Positions 21,291 to 33,364 of a stretch of 64,000 nt of DNA are shown here, one piece after another. The translations under genes and the position numbers were made by a program. The DNA comes from Paguma larvata. Lineage: Eukaryota; Chordata; Mammalia; Carnivora; Viverridae. The notes beneath the pieces are model-generated. The model saw only the letters and a list, made by a program, of their open reading frames with translations. It was not told where the DNA came from and made no database searches. Location: the NCBI GenBank assembly GCA_030068075.1, contig CM057823.1:17704485-17768484 (forward strand), in the 5' to 3' direction. Each line of letters starts with the position of its first letter. Within the stretch, counting starts at the first letter, position 1.

Positions 21291-22525
21291 CAAATTCTCT
21301 TCTAGCCCTACATCTTTGCACCAGAACCTCTAGATTCTAAATCTGAGGCGAGTGCCCCTGCAAAGAGAACGTAGGTCATGTATTCCTCTCCAGACTGTGA
21401 AAGTCAGCATCTGCCCCTTCCAGGTTCTGTAAATAGAGGAAGGCTCTGGGCGAGGCCAACAAACAAGGCTCACAAGTTGAGGAATCTCCCAAACATAAGA
21501 AGTACATTTATAAAGGGCCAAATATCCATTACAAATATATACAGTTACTCAAATTGTTTAAACATAGGTTAAAACCAAAATATTACCATCAATAGCCAGA
21601 TTTAAGAGTAACAATATTTGTTTCAGAAGAACAAGTATGTTATTAGAAAGGAGACAACGTTTGCAGACATAGTCAAAACAAGTTAGATGTTGAAATTTAC
21701 AATGTAGATCTCTATGCACGGGCGCGCACACATCCACACACGCACGCACACACACACGCAGCAAATCATACTTGCTCCTAAAGCAGGTCACTAAGATCCT
21801 TTTAAAAAATGTTTCTAAAGTTAAAACTCCCCTTGAGCTGAAGTCCCGTATAAAAAGCCTTTCCTCCTCCAGCTGCTCCAAAATAGCTTTAAAATAATTA
21901 TCCAAATAACATCCTTAAAACTATGGATGCCTAATTCTTGCTAATGAGTTGTGTTCAATTCTCTGTCATTCTTTCAGAGTAGGAGAGAGACCGAGAAGGA
22001 ACTGTGTCATGAATATCAGCTAAGTGAAAAAATAAGTGTAGGATTTGGCTATTCAAACCTAGACAGAATAGAGGTTCTCATTTTATAACTCACGTCCTAT
22101 TAAATGAAAGTTCTCCAATGACTTTATGAAACAATTCCCTTAGGAATTCTACATTTCACATATTTCAGTGTATTTACATTATATGTACAATTACGTATTT
22201 CGTATTTCTTTTTCAAATGCTAATATACTAACAATTCTACAGTGGGATTTTATGTTTGGTTTCTTTTATTTTTTATTTCTTTTTCTTTTGGAGGAAGTGG
22301 GCAACATTAGAAGCATTAGTAAAAGGTGTAATCCTCACTTTAGAGATGGAGAATGAGGGAAAATATTTTAAACTAGTCACCAGAAGGGGGCTGCCACATG
22401 GAAAAGTTGAGGGAGGTTATCCTGACGCAAGTGATAGTGGACTACAATACTGTCTTCGGAAAACAAGTCAAGAAAGAGCCTCTCATAAGAGGGGTAAGAA
22501 AAAACTGACACTAACAAGTGGCTCT
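21291..22525. other. Unique DNA, with a small CA/CG repeat
   Basis: About 1.2 kb without a recognised repeat, except a cacaca-type run with CG steps at about 21718-21760. The minus frame at 21558-21905 (115 codons) crosses this run; its Cys/Val-rich part is a microsatellite artefact. A 97-codon plus frame at 22256-22549 has no recognisable motif. Confidence 0.35.
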
Positions 22526-22527
22526 TG

Positions 22528-22745
22528 TGTACAGGCCTCACACATGTAACACTTCATAACGTCATCCCAACATGGAGAGTTGATGTGGTGCCATCTTACA
22601 GATAGATACATAGAGTTTCGGTGAGGTTAGGTACCCTACCAAATGTTATCTAACAAGCAAATGGCAGAAGAAGGATTCAAACCCATGACTCTTTGGGGAC
22701 AAGGCCAAACCCAAGGGCTTTGCAGTATATAGTGCCTTTATGGAG
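22528..22745 (-). repeat. MIR SINE
   Basis: Antisense: taacacttcataacgtcatc, catcttacagatagatacat, tgaggttaggtaccctacca, agcaaatggcagaagaagga and ttcaaacccatgactctttg appear in the expected order. Confidence 0.72.
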
Positions 22746-22938
22746 CTGGATGGAAAAAGTCTCGAGTCGAGCCTATGTTTTTTATTTTCCCTTATTTGAG
22801 GTCCTACTTCTGAGCTAATATCCATTTTCAACATGGTGCATCGTTAATATTTGGAAGATGTGGCATTTACATCAAAACATCTGATGATTGTGAGGGATAC
22901 AACCTGGACTGCTCACAACACTTACAAAAGTAATTTCT

Positions 22939-23147
22939 GGGGCGCCTGGGTGGCTCAGTTGCTTAAGCATTCGACTGCGGCTCAGGTCATGTCTCACAGT
23001 TTGTGAATTCAAGCCCCTGTGTCAGACTCTGTGCTGACAGCTCAGAGCCTGGAGCCTGCTTCAGATTCTGTGTCTCCCCCTCTCTCTGCTCTTCCCCCAC
23101 TCATGCTCTGTCTCTGTCTCCTTCAAAAATAAATATTAAAAAAAATT
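22939..23147 (+). mobile_element. Carnivore SINE
   Basis: A sense copy from ggggcgcctgggtggctcag to aaaaataaatattaaaaa. It has a 1-base deletion in the 'catgatctc' core (catgtctcac). No convincing target duplication was seen. Confidence 0.94.
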
Positions 23148-23668
23148 TTTTTGACGTAATAATGTCTGCTCAGTTTACCTAAAAAGAAATATTTTAGCCC
23201 TTACTTTGTCCTTGCTAGTAGAATAAATGTCACTTTCACATGAAAACATAGAAAAAAATCTAGATTCATCTGAATTTGCTCTTCAAGTTTGAATCCACTG
23301 GCAGTCACTCAAAGCACTGGTATGGAGCTACAGGTTCATAGAACAAGTTAAAAAACTTCAGTTTTACTCAGCAAAGAGATCTAATTTAATTGACACCATA
23401 GTTGAATTTCACTAGAGTAACAAATGGAACAGGTGTAGAAACGCTGCCTGCATCCTGGAATTTAACTTTGTTTCTGGGAAAGTTGAAGATAATGCATAAT
23501 TTCACAGCTTGCAGCGGTGGGGTGATATTTTTTTAACAATTAAAAATGTGCATTTGTTTTGTCATAGTAGAAAACTTAAGATCGAATGTTCAAAGAAATA
23601 AGAGAGTACAGTAAAAAAAAAATAAGTAAATTACCAGGAAATGTTGACAGTTTAGAATCTGGGATTTA
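23148..23668. other. Unique DNA, nothing recognised
   Basis: AT-rich, with no repeat, coding or RNA signature. An A-run lies near 23613. Confidence 0.4.
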
Positions 23669-23851
23669 GGGGTGACTGGGTGGCTCAGTCTGTTGAGTGT
23701 GGAGCCTTGATTTCAGCTCAGATCATGATCTCAGGGTCATGAGATCCAGCCCTGGTCAGCATGGAGCCTGCTTGGGATTCTCTCTCTCTCCCTCTCTCTT
23801 TGCCCCTCTCCCCTGCTCACATCTCTCTCTCTAAAAAAAAAAAAAAAAAAA
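23669..23851 (+). mobile_element. Carnivore SINE, older type, 19-base A tail
   Basis: ggggtgactgggtggctcag, then ccttgatttcagctcagatc, a shortened body, a CT stretch and about 19 A. No clear target duplication was seen. Confidence 0.92.
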
Positions 23852-24144
23852 GGAACTTTGGATATATTTCATAATCTCTCTTCTCACATTCTTCCTTCGT
23901 ATTCACCCACACAGATCCCAGTTTCGTTCTACTGCAATCCTGAGCCAGCCTCTCCACCACCCTCATTAGCAGAGTGTTTCAATCTATCTTCAGGCCATCC
24001 TTCTTTTCTGTGACACACGCTGATATAAAGATTGACTTCCTTTATTTTGCTATCATCTACTTAAATGTTTTGATAATTGTCAACTGCTACTATCCAACTA
24101 TTGCATTTATAGGGGTCCCTTTTATGCATGATTTGCTGCCACAT

Positions 24145-24415
24145 TATAATAATAATTAATGTTACTGAGCAATTATTACATTGTTAGGCACCGTGCTAAC
24201 CCCTCAAGGCTTAAATTATCCTATCTCGTCTTCGCAACGACTCTAAGAGGTTTGTAAGATTACTAGATCCATTTTATAGAAGAGTCCAGAGATGTTAAGA
24301 AATTTGCCTCAAGTTATCGGAATGGTAAAGGGCAGAGCTAAGACCAGAATCCGAATCAATGTGTCCCAAGACAGAACTACTACTACGCTGTTTCCCCATG
24401 ACTTTGTATGGTGCT
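24145..24415 (-). repeat. MIR SINE, nearly full length
   Basis: One of the best MIRs in the window, antisense: gttaggcaccgtgctaaccc, tcgtcttcgcaacgactcta, agatccattttatagaagag, gttaagaaatttgcctcaag, gcagagctaagaccagaatc and ctactactacgctgtttccc. Confidence 0.82.
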
Positions 24416-26089
24416 TACACAGATACGGCATCACTGGAGATAATTTTTAGGTAGTATCATCTTTGGATCCAGTTAATTAGTACCAGTATTAGTCTTCCCA
24501 TCTGTCAGTTTTCTGTTTATCTCTCAGCCTCTTAGCCAAATCCCAAAAGCAGTTTTTAAATTCCCCTAGATAAACTTTGAGATCAGAAACTGTTTAACCC
24601 TGTACAGATACTTTCATTTTCATAGAGCTGAAAGAAAAAACTATAAATAGAAAAACTGGAAAATTGAAGCTTTGAAGTATTCGGAGATGTATACCATTAC
24701 AATAGCTACTTGTGAAAATAAACTAATCATTTTCGTTTTATATGAAGATTATTGGCTTAAGTATGTTTTTGCCTTTGTTTAAATTGTGCACATTAACATA
24801 AATACACAGAGCAAAGGGAAGTAAGTAATTTGCATTTTATAAATGTAATTAGCATTAATAGGACGTAGGCACTCTGAAAATCTCGATGATATAGTTGCAT
24901 TCATTCTCGTCCCCTGATAGATTTAAGTGATTCCAGAAAATATTCCTTCCTAATGAGATTGTTCTAACAAGGATAACTCAGTTTGATGAACATTTAGAGC
25001 TCAAAAGAATAGAACTTTTAGAACTTTAACAACATAATGAGATATTTTTTTGGCTTTCTGTACATCAAGCTTTCAAAGATATCTTTAAAATTATTGCTAC
25101 AATTCTTGTTTGCTCTTAGAAATTTCATTCTGAATAAAGTGAATTTTTTTAACACACCAAAGTGCAGCCTGTACCCAAAGAATGACTAAGGAATTGTGTG
25201 ATTTTTCAAATAGGTTTTATGCTCTTATGTAAGAAAAAAATCTACTTAAAGGAAAAAGAAATCCAGTTAGTACTATCTAATCCAATATGAACACTGAGCA
25301 GAGCATAATACCAAAAAATATACAGTAATTCCTAGGAAATACATTTAATCACCCAAAATATGTATCTTGTTTTGGAATGTGTTATATTCTTTTGTGTTCT
25401 TTTTCACTCTTTATTTTGTATAATTCAGAGGTTCATGTAATAGTCTTTTTATTTATTAATTAAAGTGCTTTTCCTTCCTAAGGAACACAGTAGATATATC
25501 ACAGAAGCTAATAAATCTCAGATATTAAGACTTAAGACATAGCTCTCTTATATTTTTAAAATGTCATTTACCTGGGAATTTACTCTATTGTGTGCTCAAA
25601 AATTGAAATTTCCGAGTTCCATTGACCAGAAAGTAAGTGTGCCTCCATCTAATTATCTATGAGGTTATACCTACCCTCCCCCCCACCTTTATTTATTTTT
25701 AAGTTTTCTAGGGTAGAGACTCATGAAACTTTGCCTACAAGTTAATATCAAATTTTCATTGTAAAAATAGTGTAATTCTGCAAATAGTGACTTGCAACCA
25801 AATAACTAACTTGAAAAATTGACCCCACTTTTCACATTGGGTAATTTAGAAGAAATAAATATGGTGAGAAATACATTTGTGTATGTGCACATATGGTGTT
25901 TTCAAATAAATTGTCAAAGAATTCTGGATCATAAATTAAGATGATACTGGATAAATTATCTCATTGCTTTCCTGCTTTATTTTTTTCTCATTTTCCTCTT
26001 TCTTAACTTTTATCCATAAAGTTTCATAATGCTACACAAACCAGTAAAAATTCCACGGAAACTTTCATGAAAAGATGCTGTAGTTGACT
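24416..26089. other. Long unique stretch, nothing recognised
   Basis: About 1.7 kb, AT-rich, free of recognisable repeats. No frame above 60 codons was listed and no RNA signature seen. It is one of the longest repeat-free blocks here. Confidence 0.4.
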
Positions 26090-26505
26090 TGTGTTAGCCT
26101 TCCAGGACTGTCCTAACAGATTGAGTGCCTTAAACAACAGAAATTTATTTTCTCACAGAAGTCCAAGATCTAGGTGGTGGCTGGATTGGTTCATACTGAG
26201 GCCTCTCCTTGAATTACAAATGACTACCCTCTCGCTCCCTCTTCACCTGGTTGTCCCTCTGTGCACTGCACCCCTGATCAATGAGTGTTCTAATCTCCCC
26301 TTCTCCTAAAGACAGTCATCCAGTTGAATTAGGGCCCACCCATTTGATCTCACTTAATCTTAATTACCTCTTAAAAGGCCTGCTTTCAAATACAGTCACA
26401 TTCTAAGGTCTAGCATAGGACCTCAAGGTATGAATTTCGGATTGTGTGTATGTATGGGGAATGAGGGAAGAGTAGAAAAGGAGAGACAATTCAGTCCGTA
26501 GCATG
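26090..26505 (-). mobile_element. MaLR (MLT1/MST-like) LTR
   Basis: The antisense LTR starts tgttagccttccaggactgt, then aacaacagaaatttattttc, tcacagaagtccaagatcta, gggcccacccatttgatctc and aaatacagtcacattctaag, and ends attcagtccgtagcatga. A 72-codon plus frame inside it is a shadow. It is solo, with no internal sequence. Confidence 0.78.
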
Positions 26506-27269
26506 ACTAATTTTTTCAGCCAAAGAAACAACTTTCCCACACTCCAGTACCCGTCTTGATGGGGAGTTGATGCTTTTGGTCCTTAATACGGTCAATGAAA
26601 TGTAATGAAAACTTTTGAAAGCCACCTTGTGGCTCACAGGATCTCTCTTCCGTAGGTAGTGTCATGGATAAAGGTTACTGTATCAGTCTGGATCCCAGAG
26701 GAAAGATGACACAGTCAATCAGCAATTTACCTTCAATGGATATCTATGGTGAGCAAGAAATATATCTTTGTTGAAATAAGACACTGATATTTGGGGAGAT
26801 GATTTGTTTCTGCAGCACATAGCTTATTCTGAATAATACATATGCACATATGCATCACTGATGTTCTATTAAGTTCTTTGTGGTTCTTTATACCCTAAGA
26901 GTAAAAACGGAGTCCCTCATTTTGTTTATGCTGGCTTCGAAAGCAGGAAATTAAATTATTTAATTGATTAATGAAATAGGAATGTGAAGTTTTATGAATT
27001 AGATGTTTCTCCTTAAATCTACGATTCTTGTGCATTCAACTTCTTTCTCTAAGACCTCATTTTTCAAGGCAGGTAAACAAAAGAAGTTACGGATTCTACT
27101 GGTGATTTCTTGGTTAAAAATTAATATAATTAAGAAAGAAGTTGAATGTCAGCATACCAATCACTGATCTTTTAATGATATATTTGAACCACTACAGAGC
27201 TTTCAAGGCTATTTCTAGAATTGCCCTTTCAACTGTATGATACACACCTAATTTAAATTGTGATATATA
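26506..27269. other. Unique DNA, nothing recognised
   Basis: No repeat, coding or RNA feature could be supported. Confidence 0.4.
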
Positions 27270-27540
27270 TACTTAGCAAAATATACAATTATTAAAAAGA
27301 TGATTATAAAGAGTTTATAGTGACTGGGAAAATTAGTGCTGTGGTAAAGCATGACATACACAAAAAATTTTCTTTATACAGAAATTCTTAGGAATAGGAA
27401 ACAATTGGGAAAATCCAGAAAACACAATTTTAATTGCAGTGTCTTTGAATGATAGAATAAGTGACTTTTTTCTCCTTTTTCAACTTTCTAATATGTTCTG
27501 AAATACGTACATTGAATAAATAAAATAATAAAATAATACT
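27270..27540 (+). mobile_element. Old L1 (L1ME-like) 3' end
   Basis: agatgattataaagagttta, tagtgactgggaaaattagt and the late ttttcaactttctaatatgt segment followed by an A/T-rich end match the sense 3' UTR of very old L1s. It is heavily diverged. Confidence 0.45.
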
Positions 27541-27720
27541 TGTACAAAACAGAAATTCAAACTATATAAAAATCTCAAGGAAAGCTATTATTTAAAACTA
27601 CAAACACGTTAAAAACTATGTTAAACATTTATAAAACATGCAAAATATTTCTATATTCATATTTTTGAGCTACAATAAAGGGAGAGAGAATAAAAAGAAT
27701 GTGTTAATATTAATGTATGC

Positions 27721-27945
27721 TTGGGGTACCTGGGTGGCTCAGTCAGTCGGGTGTCTGACTTCGGATCAGGTCATGATCTCACAGTTCATGGGTTCAAGCC
27801 CCACATCGGCCTCTATACTGACAGCTCAGAGCCTGTAGCCTGCTTCAGACTCTGTGTCTCCCTCTCTCTCTCTGCCCCTCTCCTGCTCACACTCTGTCTC
27901 TCTTTCTCCCAAAAATAAATAAACATAAATTTTAAAAATTAAAAC
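27721..27945 (+). mobile_element. Carnivore SINE
   Basis: Full sense copy (ttggggtacctgggtggctc to aaaaataaataaacataaat). A 15-bp target duplication with one mismatch flanks it: aatattaatgtatgc (27706-27720) and aatattaatatatac (27946-27960, differing at g/a near the end). Confidence 0.95.
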
Positions 27946-27960
27946 AATATTAATATATAC

Positions 27961-29474
27961 TCTTTTTGAGTTAAATCCATTAAATTTTATTATTAATTGT
28001 ATTCATAAAAAGAAACTGGAAGAAAACTAAAAATATTTCTAAATTTCAGATAAGTGTTCTTAACATATTATTATGTTATGACATATTATGACATATGACA
28101 TATTATTAGCTCCTTAAAAAAAATACCTCTGAGATTAAAAATAAAAGAAACCACTGTGATTTTTAGTTATGTGTTATTTCTCTAGTATTAAAGATGAGAC
28201 TATCAGCAATAATATACATCCTCCCTTTCTTGCCTGCCGTCTTATCATGTATATTACATTATGTCTACTTCAAGGAGATTTTTAATATGTACATTTGGTT
28301 GTACATCCAAGTAATTTCAAATAGTTTAAATTTACTTTTGATTTAACTGGAGTCAGTGTTCTCCACCAATATTGTGCCACACACTTTCCATTTATAAATT
28401 CTCTTGGTTCACTGGGAGTTTTACCATCAAATAGGTTTTTTTGTTTGTTTTTTTAAAGGAAGAATTGTCCATAATCCATTACCTGAATTTTTCAGATGTG
28501 AGGAAATCTGCCTCTGGCGCTTACACTTGCTCTTGGGTCAGACTTTCTTTTCTTTTTTTTCTTAGTAGATTCGCTTCATTCCTTTCCTGCAATGAATGTG
28601 GCTGTGAAAAAGTATAAGGCTAATCTGATTTGCTCTGCTTGGAGGTTTCAGTTTCCCAGAATCGTGAGGAAGTCTTTCATGATCAGAGATGTTCAATTAC
28701 ATGATAAGATATTTATCAATGACAATAATTTTTCTTGGCATAAATGGTGTCTTTTAGAACTGTAGAATCTCTTTCCTCATTTCAGGAAAATTATGCCATG
28801 TTATATCTGATGACTTTTTGTGCTCCATTTTTTGGAGTCAATATATCAGGAACCCCATTTTTTAATGTTTTGTATTTTCAGCTATGTTTTATCTTCTTTT
28901 TGTCATAAGTTTTATTTTATTGAATTCTTATTCTTAAAAGACTTTCTACTGCTGGAAGCAATGGAAATATGGCAGTATTCTTTGGTCTGTCTTTTCAATC
29001 TGGTCTTGTTTATTCTTTTTTTTAATTTTCTCATTATTGTGTCTGTGTATGTTTACATAGTTACCACATGACTTTATGTATCTTATTCATGATTAAATAA
29101 GGTAGCTCTGACTTCAGACTGTGCGGACCTGTCTTTTGCTTTTAAGATATTAGATTGACACTCTTCTCATTAATTAGAAATTGTTTTATCACCTGTGAGC
29201 TATCATTTGAAGATTAGGGTTATTTCGGCCAGTTTTCCATAGTACAGTTATTTCTCTGGTGCCTCTGCTCATGTTCTATGAACAATTATCTTACCCCTTA
29301 TCTTCAACCCCATTTAGTTAAGTGCACCAAGGCAATGCTGCTACTTTCAGACTTTGGACTAAATAAACAGAAATTTATAAACCAATGCCTTCCTTGAAAG
29401 GAAATATATATTTCCTGATGGAGTATAGCTGTAAATCCAGTTCAAAAACACTATTCTCAGAGTTCTTGGTTTCT
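27961..29474. other. Unique DNA, nothing recognised
   Basis: About 1.5 kb. A small cluster of acatattatgacatatgac-type repeats lies at 28070-28110. An 83-codon plus frame at 28820-29071 is F/L/Y-rich, as expected of T-rich DNA, and not gene-like. Confidence 0.4.
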
Positions 29475-29484
29475 TCAAATTCCT

Positions 29485-29520
29485 GTGTTTGCTTTGGCAG
29501 CACATATACTAAAATTGAAA
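29485..29520 (+). pseudogene. U6 snRNA 5' stub
   Basis: gtgtttgctttggcagcaca followed by tatactaaaattgaaa is the first 36 nt of U6 snRNA with four changes, three of them C-to-T. Imperfect direct repeats caaattcctgt (29476-29486) and caagttcctgt (29521-29531) flank it. That suggests retrotransposition by the L1 machinery, but there is no A tail and the rest of U6 is absent. It is not a functional gene: it lacks the body, and no Pol III terminator or upstream element was seen. Confidence 0.85.
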
Positions 29521-29531
29521 CAAGTTCCTGT

Positions 29532-30290
29532 TTTTCTTGACTTTTGAATTCAGGATTTGCTTTGTGTAGTTCTTGGTAAATTATAAGTTCGCTCTCCTTT
29601 TTTCTGATGTATGTCTGGTTCTTGCCTTGTTCTGACCTAGGTGCTAACCTATGGAGTATTTGGCTACAGATGATCTATATTTTCTTTCATGTGTGTACTC
29701 CCCAATATTTGTTTACGTGTTCTGGCAAACTCTTTTTCTACTCTGGGCCTTAGTATTATCAAGCACATGGGTGAAGACTAACAGCCACTGATGATCTTGC
29801 ACTGATGTAATGCATCTCCTTTCTAGAATATAATCCTCTCCACTTTTCTAAATCCTTCTCATAATTCACATCCTAAATCCCCAATCCACCCTAAGCCCAA
29901 TCCCCCAGGAAGCCTCTCTTCACATTAATCTCTTCTTATCAGAAATGAATATAATTCACGACCTAATTGTCCTCTAGTTGTTTCATTTGTGCTCCTTTAG
30001 ATTATGATTGTTTCATAGGGCCACAGAAAGGGTTCTTTCATTTTCTCTGCATTTTGTAGCACAATAGAGACCACACAGTAAATACTTAGTGACCCCATAA
30101 GTGTTACTTATGTGAGACGCACCTTAGTATTTAGTAAAATAAGATCTAAAATATTGATCCCTTTCTCGTTCCATAGTAGGATATAGATGAAAAGTGATAT
30201 TAATTTTGAGTACCTTTACTCTTTATAAAAATAATTTGGCAACATCTTATATTATTCTCGGTACATAAAAGCCAGTTGCTTAATGTAGGC
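29532..30290. other. Mostly unique; weak L2-like hint at 29850-30100
   Basis: aggaagcctctcttcacatt and later cacacagtaaatacttagtg are in the order of a sense L2 tail, but divergence is too high for a firm call. Confidence 0.3.
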
Positions 30291-30594
30291 AGTTCTTGTT
30301 TTGCACAGTAAAATCACCGTGCAAGTTGACCCATGCAGAGCAGCCTTAATAATCAAAGGGCAAAGTTATGATTGTTCAATGACCTTTACCATTTTGTCTA
30401 AATATTAAAAGCTCTGACTATTGCTTATAAATATATAGAAAAATAAAAAGTATAAAGAAATATATACTTCGTACATTATAATTTAAAACATTAGAAAATT
30501 GAGACATAAAGTGTGTTTTGTTTTGTTTTTGCAAAACAAGTTATCAAGGCTAATTTGAACAATGCTTACTTTTCTAATCACAGTGTAGTTTGCA

Positions 30595-30960
30595 TGTGGA
30601 GTGGGCATCTTTTCTATGCCTTGGAGAATCAAAACGCCATTTCAATGTCGGGAAATATCTCCATGAGTTTTTGCAAGTGAAGTTTCCTGCCAGCATCACT
30701 CCTTCTAAGACACTTGTATTACTGTTGTCATCATCACATTCTTCACTTCTATATCAGTTCACCTTCACAAAGTTCTTCTGGCTCCTTCTTAGTTTGTCAA
30801 GCAGCAGCGTTGTCAACATTCTCATTACCAGCTATTTCTTCTATAACTCCACTTCTGTTCAGTGTGGATCTCACTTCCAATGTCATCGTTTTCTACTTCT
30901 TTGCTGCACTTTCATCTTTATTGGCTAAATCCCTCTTTCAATTATCATTTTTGTAAAATG
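30595..30960 (-). other. Decayed coding-like stretch, unknown element
   Basis: Minus-strand translation gives blocks of acidic, protein-like sequence broken by stops and a frame change: EEIAGNENVDNAAA, then RSEECDDDNSNTSVLEGVML, then NSWRYFPTLKWRFDSPRHR. The plus-strand frames (112 and 80 codons) here are shadows. It could be a processed pseudogene or the ORF of an old DNA transposon. I do not recognise the family. Confidence 0.35.
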
Positions 30961-31474
30961 ACGTGTGGATTTATCACTGGGAGACAAAGAAGCAACATAA
31001 CTACATACTTTGCTGTCTGTACAGGAACTGAGTAACAAGTGTGATGAGCAATTACCTGCAGATTTTGAAAGAAGTAATGTGATTGGTCACTGATCATGAT
31101 GTATATCTATGATTTATATAGTGATTTGTGAACCCAAGAGCTAACGACTAAGTTTTTCCTCTATGCAATCATTCACCATTAGTATATGGTGGTAGCTGAA
31201 ACTTGAACCAGTTGAAGCTGGTGTTGTTGGAGACTGGTGTTTCTAAACTAAAAGATGGTAACTGAAATGTGTGCATATCTGGACTATACAAAGCGAGACT
31301 GCTTGTACAAGGTTTTAACATTTTTTAGATTTTTAACTTTGTAATTTCCAAAAATAATCTTCTCTTTTTCTACAATTTCTGACATAATCAATTTATCACC
31401 ATTTTGAAAACATAAATATGTACTATTTCCCAGTAGATTTATTTCTATTTGCTGAGATGCTAAATATCTTTAAA
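30961..31474. other. Unassigned, possibly the rest of the same decayed element
   Basis: ctgtctgtacaggaactgag and gattggtcactgatcatgat resemble the edge of an old DNA-transposon or pseudogene insertion, but no terminal repeat could be identified. Confidence 0.25.
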
Positions 31475-31489
31475 AATATTAATACACAA

Positions 31490-31681
31490 TGGTTGCTGGG
31501 GTGGCTCAGTTGGTTAAGCATCCAACTCTTGATTTCGGCTCAGGTCATGATCTCACGGTCACGAGATCAAGCTTTGCATCAGACTCTGTGCTCTACATGA
31601 AAATTACTTAAGATTCTCTCTCACCCTCTCCCTCTCCCTTTCTCCCTCTCCAAAAAACTAAAAAATAAAATTTAAAAAATG
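31490..31681 (+). mobile_element. Carnivore SINE, older 'ctcttgattt' type
   Basis: ggttgctggggtggctcagt, aactcttgatttcggctcag, a shortened body, then CT stretch and A-rich tail. A perfect 15-bp duplication, aatattaatacacaa, lies at 31475-31489 and 31682-31696. The perfect duplication is unexpected for a diverged copy. Confidence 0.94.
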
Positions 31682-31859
31682 AATATTAATACACAAGTAG
31701 ACACCAGCTCTCTTTTTAATTTCTCAATCTTTATTTAACCTAGTATTTAAATTAGATGCCATACTACATAATCTGTTATTCCAGCATCAGCACAACTTTC
31801 TTCATAAGCTAAAACACTTATTTTCCTAAGTAAATTCTATCACCTTACATTTTCACACA

Positions 31860-33235
31860 AGAAAATGCACAAGTATATGGCCAACTAATCTCTGACAAAG
31901 CAGGAAAGAATATCCAGTGGAAAAAATACAGTTTCTTCAGCAAATGATGTTGGGAAAACTGGACAGTGACATGCAGAAGAATGAACCTGAACCACTTTAT
32001 TATACCGTACACAAAAATAAACTCAAAATGGATGAAAGACCTAAACATAAGACAGGAAGCCATCAAAATCCTAGAGGAGAAAACAGGCAACAATCTCTTT
32101 GACCCTGACTGCAGCGAGTTTTTACTTACATCTCTCCAAGACAAAGGAAACAAAATAAAAAGGAACTATTGGAATGTCATCAAGATAAAAAGCTTCTGCA
32201 CAGTGAAGGAAACAATCAGCAAAACTAAAAGGCAACTGATGGAATGGGAGAAGATATTTGCAAATGATATATCAGATAAAAGGTTAGTATTCAAAACCTA
32301 TAAGAAACTTATCAACCTCAACACCCCCCCAAAAAAAATAATCCAGTGAAGAAATGGGAAAAATACACAAATAGACACTTTTCCAAAGACACCCAGGTGG
32401 CTAACAGACACATGAAAAAGTGCTCAACATCACTCATCATCAGGGAAATACAAATCAAAACTATAATGAGATACTACCTCACACCTGTCAGAATGGCTAA
32501 AATCAACAACTCAGGCAACAACAGATGTCAGCAAGATGCGGAGAAGGAGAATCTCTTTTGCACTATTGGTGGGAATGCAAACTGGTGGAACCACTCTGGA
32601 AAACAGTATGGAGGTTCCTCAAAAAATTAAAAATAGAACTACCCTATGACCCAGCAATTACAATACTTTGTATTTATCCAAAGGATGAAAGAGTGACAGT
32701 TCAAAGGTGTGCATGCAACCCAATGCTTATAGCAGCACTATTGACAGTAGCCAAAATATGGAAAGAGCCCAAATGTCTATTGGCCGATGAATGTATAAAG
32801 AAGATGAGGTATACATATACAGTAGAATATCACTCGGTGGTCAAACAGAATGAAATCTTGCCATTTGCAAAAATCTGGATGGAACTAGAGTGTATTATTC
32901 TGAGCAAAATAAGTCATCCAGAGAAAGACAAAGAGCATATGATTTCATTCATATGTGGACCTTAAGATACAAAACAGATGAAAATAAGCAAAGGGTATCA
33001 AAAGTAATGTAAAAAGGTGGGGGGAGACAAACCATATGAGACTCTTAAATACAGAGAACAAACCGAGTGTTGTTGTAAGGCTGTTGGGTGGGGGGATGGG
33101 CTAAATGGGCAAGGTGCATTAAGGAGAACACTTGTTGGCATGAGCACTGGATGTTTTAAGTAAGTAATCAATCACTAAATTCTATTCCTGAAATCATTAT
33201 TGCATCATATTTTAACTAACTTGGATTTAAATTAA
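31860..33235 (+). mobile_element. 5'-truncated L1 (ORF2 C-terminal half and 3' UTR)
   Basis: Sense: atatggccaactaatctctg (ORF2, after RT) to the 3' UTR end aacttggatttaaattaaaa. The ORF2 C-terminus is split over three frames: 31966-32349, 32346-32630 and 32525-32965. The first frame change is next to a C-run/A-run at 32323-32338. Motifs include [41 protein letters not shown] and ELPYDPAITIL. The G-rich UTR cluster is at 33086. It is inactive. Confidence 0.88.
32525..32965 (+). pseudogene. L1 ORF2 C-terminal domain remnant
   Basis: A 146-codon open stretch covering the end of ORF2. It begins [18 protein letters not shown] (the conserved cysteine-rich segment), then [13 protein letters not shown] and ELPYDPAIT, and ends with SHPEKDKEHMISFICGP just before the 3' UTR. 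The upstream domains are out of frame. Confidence 0.85.
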
Positions 33236-33364
33236 AATATATATCTATGTATATCTACATACATATATATATATCTACATACATACATATATATATATAT
33301 CTACATACATACATATATATATATATGGCTAGCTAGCTAGCTACACACACACACACACACACAC
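33236..33364. repeat. Compound microsatellite (TATC/TACA, TA, TAGC, CA)
   Basis: atatctacatacat-type arrays, TA runs, a short tagctagctagctag run, then about 11 CA units. It replaces the A tail of the upstream L1 and probably grew from it. Confidence 0.93.

Noticed and set aside
28820..29071. 83-codon F/L/Y-rich plus frame resembling a membrane protein
   Set aside because: Such composition follows from T-rich DNA. No start context, conserved motif or neighbouring exon signal could be seen.
33236..33364. Repeated short units as a CRISPR array
   Set aside because: The units are contiguous microsatellite repeats with no unique spacers, in an animal genome.
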